From assembly GCA_963542625.1 (NCBI GenBank), contig CAUTXO010000020.1, positions 1 to 25,940 on the forward strand: a DNA stretch of 25,940 nucleotides, read 5' to 3'. Below the pieces are notes generated by a model. It searched no databases and was not told where the DNA came from. It saw nothing but the letters and a program-made list of their open reading frames with translations. The translations under genes and the position numbers were made by a program. Positions within the stretch are counted from its first letter, which is position 1. The number at the start of each line of letters is the position of its first letter. This document shows, in pieces, positions 21,688 to 25,940 of this stretch. Source of the stretch: CAUTXO01 sp963542625. Its GTDB lineage: Bacteria; Campylobacterota; Campylobacteria; Campylobacterales; SZUA-545.

Positions 21688-22145
21688 CGGCGCTTGGATC
21701 TTATGGGTTTTGGCAGCGCTAGGATCTAAGCAAGGCTTGGATCTTGGCGCTAGCTTTGAATTTGCGCTTTGGCTTTAAAATCTTAACGTTAGATCTTGTG
21801 CTAGCTAGATCTTTGGCGCACCAGCTATAAGGTATAAGCCCCCACCGTGCGTTGGATCTTGGTAGATCCAGCGAGCCAAAGCACGCGCAAAACATTGGGC
21901 GGCGAAATCCAAAGCACCGTCAAGATCTTGTAAGATCTAAGTTAGCCATCTGCTAGGCTAGGATCTTGCAGGCTTGGCGGTGCTGGGATACGAACAAGGA
22001 CTGGGATCTAGCAAGGCTTGGAACTTGGCGCATACAACGCACGGATTACGTTTAAGCGCGCTACGCATTTTGTTTTGGTATTAGGGTTAGATCTGCGCTC
22101 CCACTAAAGATCTTAGGGCTAGATCTTGCGCGGGCTGGTTGGCGC
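21688..22145. repeat. RGATCY-rich intergenic array E, mostly opposite orientation
   Basis: This gene-free stretch of about 460 bases lies between converging genes. It holds 14 GATC sites, all RGATCY: six GGATCT, seven AGATCT and one AGATCC on the plus strand. The asymmetric sites are thus mainly the reverse of those in arrays A-D. Words such as GCTTGGATCTTGGCGC and GCTAGGATCTAAGC are the reverse complement of the unit seen elsewhere. I find no ORF with a supported start, and no RNA gene or clear terminator. Confidence 0.78.
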
Positions 22146-23780
22146 TTAGCCTTGCGGGTATTTTTGGCGCAAGAGTTTTTTGTCTATCTTACCGACGCTG
22201 GTTTTTTCTATTGCTTCAACAAACCTAAACTTAATTAGCATACCCTCCCTTGCTAAAATGCCCTTTTTGATGTATTCCTTTGTTAGGTCTAGGATTTCCT
22301 TTTCTATCTGCTTTTGCTCGCCGTCTTTTGCCACAATTAGCGCCAGCGGTCTTTCGCCCCATTTGCCGTCAAAAATGCCGATGACGGCAACTTCTACGAC
22401 CTTCTCGTGGCGGTGGATAATGTCTTCAAGCCCAAGCGATGAGATCCACTCGCCGCCTACTTTTATTAGATCCTTGCCGCGGTCGGTGATTTTTACAAAG
22501 CCCTTTTCGTCTATGTTTGCGAAGTCGCCCGTGTGCAAAAAGCCGCCGCCCCAAAGCTCTTTGGAATTTTTCACGTCCTTAAAATAGCCGGGTGTGAGCC
22601 ACGGGGTTTTTACGACTATCTCGCCTGTGTCTTCGCCGTTTGGCTTGACCTCGTGCGAGTATTCATCAACAACTTTAAGCTCAACAAGCGCAAGCGGCCT
22701 GCCGGTTTTTATTCTGATTTGCGCCTGCTCGTCTTGGCTTAGGTTTTCTTCACCGGGGCGAAGTTGAGAAAACGTCAAAAACGGGCAAGTTTCGCTCATT
22801 CCGTATCCGGTGAAGATGTCTATGCCCTTAGCAAGAGCCGCGTTGCAAAGGCTAAGCGGTAAGGCTGTCCCGCCTATTAGCACCTTCCACGCGCTAAGAT
22901 CTACACTCTCTGCCTTTGGCGAGTTTAGGATCATATGTAAGATTGTCGGGACACAATGCGAAAACGTTACGCGGTGCTTGGAGATTAGATCTAAAAGGGC
23001 GTCTGGAATGTATTTTCCGGGATAGACTTGCTTTACGCCCATAAAGGTTGCGATGTATGGAAAACCCCAAGCGTGAACGTGGAACATCGGGGTTACGGGC
23101 ATATAAACATCGCGCTGCGTGAAGTTTTGCCCGGCGGATGTGGAGATGCTAGCAATGACGCCAAGCGTGTGGAGCACAAGCTGGCGGTGAGTAAAATACA
23201 CGCCCTTTGGCATACCCGTCGTCCCGGTTGTGTAAAAAATCGTTGCTATCGTGTTTTCATCGATGTCTTCAAAGATAAAATTTTGCGGCTGGCGGGATAG
23301 AAGATCTTCGTATTCGCCAGCGTACGTGAATGGAATGTCTTCAGCCGGCGCACCGTCGTTTATGATGACGTATTTCTTAACGGTGTCTATTCTGCCCTTT
23401 ATGTTAGAGATTATCTGCAAAAATTCAAGGTTTAAAAACAGCACGTCGTCTTCGGCGTGGTCTATTGTGTAAAGGATCTGCTCGCTTGAAAGCCTGATGT
23501 TTATCATATGGAGTTTTGCGCCAATCATCGGGACGGCAAAATACATTTCTAGGTAGCGGTGTGAGTCGTAATCCATCATAGCAACTGTGTCGCCCCTTTT
23601 AATGCCAAGCTCACGCAAAAGGTTTGTTAGCTGCTTCACGCGCGCGCGGAATTCTGAATACGTAAAAGACTTAAGATCCTTATAAATAATGGTTTGGTTT
23701 GGATTGTCCGCGATTGGATTTTCAAAAAGCTTTTTGATGTTTAGCTCGTATTTTGAGCCTAGATTGATGAAATTTTCCAT
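22146..23780 (-). CDS. AMP-forming fatty-acyl-CoA ligase (AlkK-like)
   Basis: This cytoplasmic adenylating enzyme should activate a medium- or long-chain fatty acid to its acyl-AMP and then acyl-CoA. It has 544 residues, typical for the family. The phosphate loop is YTTGTTGMPKG (183-193). TGYGMSETCP is the A5 motif, FLHTGDFANIDEKGFVKITDRGKDLIKVGGEWIS covers A7-A8, and KTSVGKIDKK near the end carries the A10 lysine. Motif wording resembles the AlkK/medium-chain ligase branch rather than FadD or Acs, but chain length is not readable from sequence. The ATG follows AAGGAAG and a perfect TATAAT. It appears to be transcribed alone, with an RGATCY array after its stop. Confidence 0.86.
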   Translation of the reverse strand: MENFINLGSKYELNIKKLFENPIADNPNQTIIYKDLKSFTYSEFRARVKQLTNLLRELGIKRGDTVAMMDYDSHRYLEMYFAVPMIGAKLHMINIRLSSEQILYTIDHAEDDVLFLNLEFLQIISNIKGRIDTVKKYVIINDGAPAEDIPFTYAGEYEDLLSRQPQNFIFEDIDENTIATIFYTTGTTGMPKGVYFTHRQLVLHTLGVIASISTSAGQNFTQRDVYMPVTPMFHVHAWGFPYIATFMGVKQVYPGKYIPDALLDLISKHRVTFSHCVPTILHMILNSPKAESVDLSAWKVLIGGTALPLSLCNAALAKGIDIFTGYGMSETCPFLTFSQLRPGEENLSQDEQAQIRIKTGRPLALVELKVVDEYSHEVKPNGEDTGEIVVKTPWLTPGYFKDVKNSKELWGGGFLHTGDFANIDEKGFVKITDRGKDLIKVGGEWISSLGLEDIIHRHEKVVEVAVIGIFDGKWGERPLALIVAKDGEQKQIEKEILDLTKEYIKKGILAREGMLIKFRFVEAIEKTSVGKIDKKLLRQKYPQG

Positions 23781-23803
23781 TTTCTTCCTTGAAAAAAGTC
23801 GTA

Positions 23804-23809
23804 ATTATA
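23804..23809 (-). promoter_or_regulatory. -10 box of the acyl-CoA ligase gene
   Basis: A perfect TATAAT on the minus strand lies 23 bases before the ATG at 23780, with AAGGAAG as ribosome binding site between them. No clear -35 is seen. Confidence 0.55.
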
Positions 23810-23844
23810 CACGCCAGATTTAAGAGATCTCTTAGGAGCGGATC

Positions 23845-24996
23845 TTAGGCTGAAATTTCCAGCAAGGTAAGCTCACTTGGCGCTAAAAATCTAATCGCCG
23901 GGCCCCAAAATCCCGTGCCGCGACTGACGTAAATTTGCGTATCGGCGCTGTGGCTGTAAAGCCCGGCAAGGTATGGCTGCTCTAGCGCCACAAGCAAAGA
24001 AAACGGGAAGATCTGCCCGCCGTGCGTGTGGCCGCTTAGCACAAGATCTGGGGCAAACTCTTCAAACTCAAAAATCTGCTTTGGCTGGTGAGATAACACG
24101 ATTGTAGGAAAGCTAGGGTCGCAAGCCTTAAACGGCGCCTTAAAATCGTGCGGAAGGCCTAGGCGCCTTGCCATTAGATCTTGCAAGCCAACAAGATTAA
24201 ACCGCCCGTCAATTACCAAATGCTCGTCTTTGAGCGTCCTAATACCAAGATCTGCTAGCCCGGCTAGGATCTTTGGCGTATCGTAAAAATACTCGTGATT
24301 GCCAAGGCAATAATACGTGCCGTATTTTGAGCGCAAATTTTTAAGAGAGGCTAGATCTCCAAGCACTAGATCTGGCTCGCCGTCAATTAAATCGCCCGTG
24401 ATTGCCACAAGATCTGGCTCAAGCGCGTTTATGCGCCGCACAAGCTCGCAAACGAACTTTTTATTCGTGGCGTTGCCGACGTGCACGTCCGTAATTTGCA
24501 CGATTTTTAGTGGGTGCTCTAAGCGCGGCAACTTAACGGCAACCTTTTTTAAGCCCGGCTGCCTTGCGCCCTCAAATAAGCCACGAAGCGCGTAGCCGGC
24601 AAAGATAAACAAAATGCCAAGATCTAAAAAAGATTTAAGCGCGCGTCTCCTGCTAGGATCTAGGGCTAGATCCGGCACTGAATTTGGCGTGGCGGTTTTT
24701 GCCCCAAGCCGCGCGATGAGTAATAAAAGATCATAAAGTAGCGCCGTTGCAAAAAGCATAAAAGCCACACCAAGACAAATAGCCAAAACGTGCATAAGCG
24801 GCTTAGCCACAAGCGTGGTTTTAAATAGCGCCAAGTAGCCCACTTCACCGCTAACAATCAAGGCAAAAAAGATCTTCAAAAGCCGCTTGTATGGCGCCTT
24901 GAAATCCAACTTTGCGATGAGCCTTTTATATGTATAGATGTTGATTAAAACTAAAACCGTAAAAAATAGCGCGGAGAAAATCACCTTAAAAAGCAT
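23845..24996 (-). CDS. Membrane-anchored metallophosphoesterase (YaeI/YkuE-like)
   Basis: This is a two-metal phosphoesterase tethered to the inner membrane, of unknown physiological substrate. It has 383 residues. Four hydrophobic segments lie near 3-22, 40-58, 66-95 and 123-140; a positively charged linker (DPSRRRALK) precedes the fourth. The calcineurin-like domain follows with all motifs: D160 and H162 (ITDVHVG), D192 (TGDLIDG), N223-H224 (GNHEYFYD), H293 (LSHQPKQ) and H313/H315 (SGHTHGGQIF). This multi-TM layout is common in Campylobacter; related YkuE-type enzymes have been linked to lipid or envelope precursors, but nothing here fixes a role. The linker DNA (about 24619-24680) carries three RGATCY sites. 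It is transcribed divergently from the flagellin gene. Confidence 0.87.
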   Translation of the reverse strand: MLFKVIFSALFFTVLVLINIYTYKRLIAKLDFKAPYKRLLKIFFALIVSGEVGYLALFKTTLVAKPLMHVLAICLGVAFMLFATALLYDLLLLIARLGAKTATPNSVPDLALDPSRRRALKSFLDLGILFIFAGYALRGLFEGARQPGLKKVAVKLPRLEHPLKIVQITDVHVGNATNKKFVCELVRRINALEPDLVAITGDLIDGEPDLVLGDLASLKNLRSKYGTYYCLGNHEYFYDTPKILAGLADLGIRTLKDEHLVIDGRFNLVGLQDLMARRLGLPHDFKAPFKACDPSFPTIVLSHQPKQIFEFEEFAPDLVLSGHTHGGQIFPFSLLVALEQPYLAGLYSHSADTQIYVSRGTGFWGPAIRFLAPSELTLLEISA

Positions 24997-25033
24997 AGCC
25001 GAATTCTACAAATTTTTACCTTTTCTTGCCTTT

Positions 25034-25047
25034 GGAATAGAAGTTGC
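25034..25047 (+). promoter_or_regulatory. Sigma-54 (RpoN) promoter of the flagellin gene
   Basis: TTTGGAATAGAAGTTGCTA contains GG (25034-25035) and GC (25046-25047) exactly 10 bases apart, the -24/-12 layout of RpoN promoters. The predicted start site is near 25058, leaving a leader of about 26 bases with AAGG before the ATG. In Campylobacter and Helicobacter RpoN drives flaB and hook-class genes, so this flagellin is probably under FlgSR/RpoN control. Confidence 0.8.
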
Positions 25048-25084
25048 TAGCTATTAGGCTGAAATTCCACAAAAAGGTTACGGT

Positions 25085-25940
25085 ATGAGTTTTATAATTA
25101 ACACGAACATTAGTGCTATGAACGCATCTGCCAACACTAGTTTCGTTACTTATGAACTTAAAAACTCACTTGAAAAACTCTCTAGCGGGCTTCGTATTAA
25201 CAAGGCCGCAGACGACTCTTCAGGTATGGCTATTGCAGATAGCCTAAGATCTCAATCTAATACGCTCGGTCAGGCGATTAGAAACGCAAACGACGCGATG
25301 GGTATGATCCAAGTGGCTGACAAAGCGATGGACGAACAGCTAAAGATCCTAGACACAATCAAGGTTAAAGCCACACAAGCCGCGCAAGATTCACAAAGCG
25401 CAAGCTCCCGCCAAGCCATTCAAGCAGATATTATACGGCTAATTGAACAGCTAGATAACATCGCCATCCAAACGTCTTACAACGGCATTAATATGCTAGC
25501 GGGAAGCTTTACAAACAAAGAGTTTCAAGTTGGCGCGTTTTCTAATGAAACGATAAAATCAAGCATTGGAGCAACGACGTCTAATAAAATAGGAAGTATC
25601 CGCAAGGAAACAACAAAAACTCTAACAGCAGCTGAAGTGGTAAAACTAAAGTTTAGAAACCCAACCGGTGGTGCGGACATTCAGCTAGAAGGCATTAGGG
25701 TTTCAACAAGCGCAGGCACAGGGCTTGGCGCGCTAGCAGAAGCCATTAACAAAAACTCAAACGAACTCGGCGTGCGCGCCTTTGCAACGGTTATTAGCAC
25801 GGGAAACACAACAGTAGGAACGGCAGCAGCTGGCAACGCAACCACAACAAGCATTAAAGATCTTGTCATAAACGGCATTAAGATAGGTAACATCGACAAC
25901 ATCAAAAATAACGATGAAAACGGCTCAATCGTCAACTCAA
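25085..25940 (+). CDS. flaB: Flagellin (partial, N-terminal 285 codons)
   Basis: This is the filament subunit exported by the flagellar type III system; the gene runs off the window end. It begins MSFIINTNISAMNASANTSF, followed by the conserved D0-D1 coiled-coil segments LEKLSSGLRINKAADDSSGMAIADSL, RNANDAMGMIQVADKAMDEQLKILDTI and LIEQLDNIAIQTSYNGINML. The latter includes the region that in Campylobacterota flagellins escapes TLR5 recognition. From about residue 140 the sequence enters the D2-D3 variable domain, rich in T, A, N and G. The sigma-54 promoter supports a FlaB-type designation; whether a paralogue follows is not visible. The C-terminal D1-D0 helices are missing. Confidence 0.93.
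   Translation, partial: MSFIINTNISAMNASANTSFVTYELKNSLEKLSSGLRINKAADDSSGMAIADSLRSQSNTLGQAIRNANDAMGMIQVADKAMDEQLKILDTIKVKATQAAQDSQSASSRQAIQADIIRLIEQLDNIAIQTSYNGINMLAGSFTNKEFQVGAFSNETIKSSIGATTSNKIGSIRKETTKTLTAAEVVKLKFRNPTGGADIQLEGIRVSTSAGTGLGALAEAINKNSNELGVRAFATVISTGNTTVGTAAAGNATTTSIKDLVINGIKIGNIDNIKNNDENGSIVNS

Noticed and set aside
25681..25935. An 84-residue minus-strand frame opposite the flagellin.
   Set aside because: It is antisense to the variable domain of an intact flagellin frame and has no start signals.

Overview
This window reads as chromosome from a Campylobacterota bacterium, most likely a member of the Campylobacter group of intermediate G+C. The support is the gene content: rplU-rpmA-obgE, a compact mltD-rlpA-hisB-kdsC-lptC operon, short mraY-murD genes, independent phosphoglycerate mutase GpmI, a flagellin of Campylobacter type behind a sigma-54 promoter, and A/T-rich TATAAT promoters without clear -35 boxes. 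I cannot name the species.

Layout. Positions 1-732 (minus) hold the start of obgE, then rpmA and rplU. Positions 933-4842 (minus) hold a two-gene outer-membrane haem-iron locus: a TonB-dependent receptor of the HpuB/Hgp haemoglobin-haptoglobin type, preceded by an HpuA-like lipoprotein whose start is separated from its body by a 12-base G tract. At 12 G the gene is out of frame; at 11 it would be open. Positions 5265-9087 (minus) hold the envelope operon mltD-rlpA-hisB-kdsC-lptC. Diverging from it are dprA and ruvX (plus), then a six-gene plus-strand operon with its own TATAAT promoter: ABC ATPase, permease, a two-TM protein of unknown function, an M16 zinc protease of PqqL type, ExbB and ExbD. 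gpmI (minus) and mraY-murD (plus) follow. Then comes a small beta-barrel outer-membrane protein gene broken at a G8 tract and again at an A6 tract. An AMP-forming acyl-CoA ligase, a membrane-anchored metallophosphoesterase (both minus) and the first 285 codons of a flagellin close the window.

The most unusual feature is not a gene. Five gene-free stretches (about 800-932, 4880-5264, 16929-17141, 20913-21060 and 21688-22145) are packed with GATC sites. I counted 49 in roughly 1.3 kb, where about 5 are expected by chance, and all 49 are in the context RGATCY. They sit in a loose unit of about 20 bases close to GCCAAGATCYAAGCGC. The same motif is enriched in the coding regions I sampled and clusters in linkers of RlpA, ExbB and the metallophosphoesterase. 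I read it as a genome-wide, oriented, repeat-like or methylation-linked signal. A self-recognition mark for natural transformation is one testable idea, helped by dprA being present.

Functionally the window joins envelope building (mltD, rlpA, kdsC, lptC, mraY, murD), iron capture at the surface (HpuAB-like pair, with ExbBD and an M16 protease as possible energising and processing partners) and surface variation (two G-tract genes, both currently out of frame).
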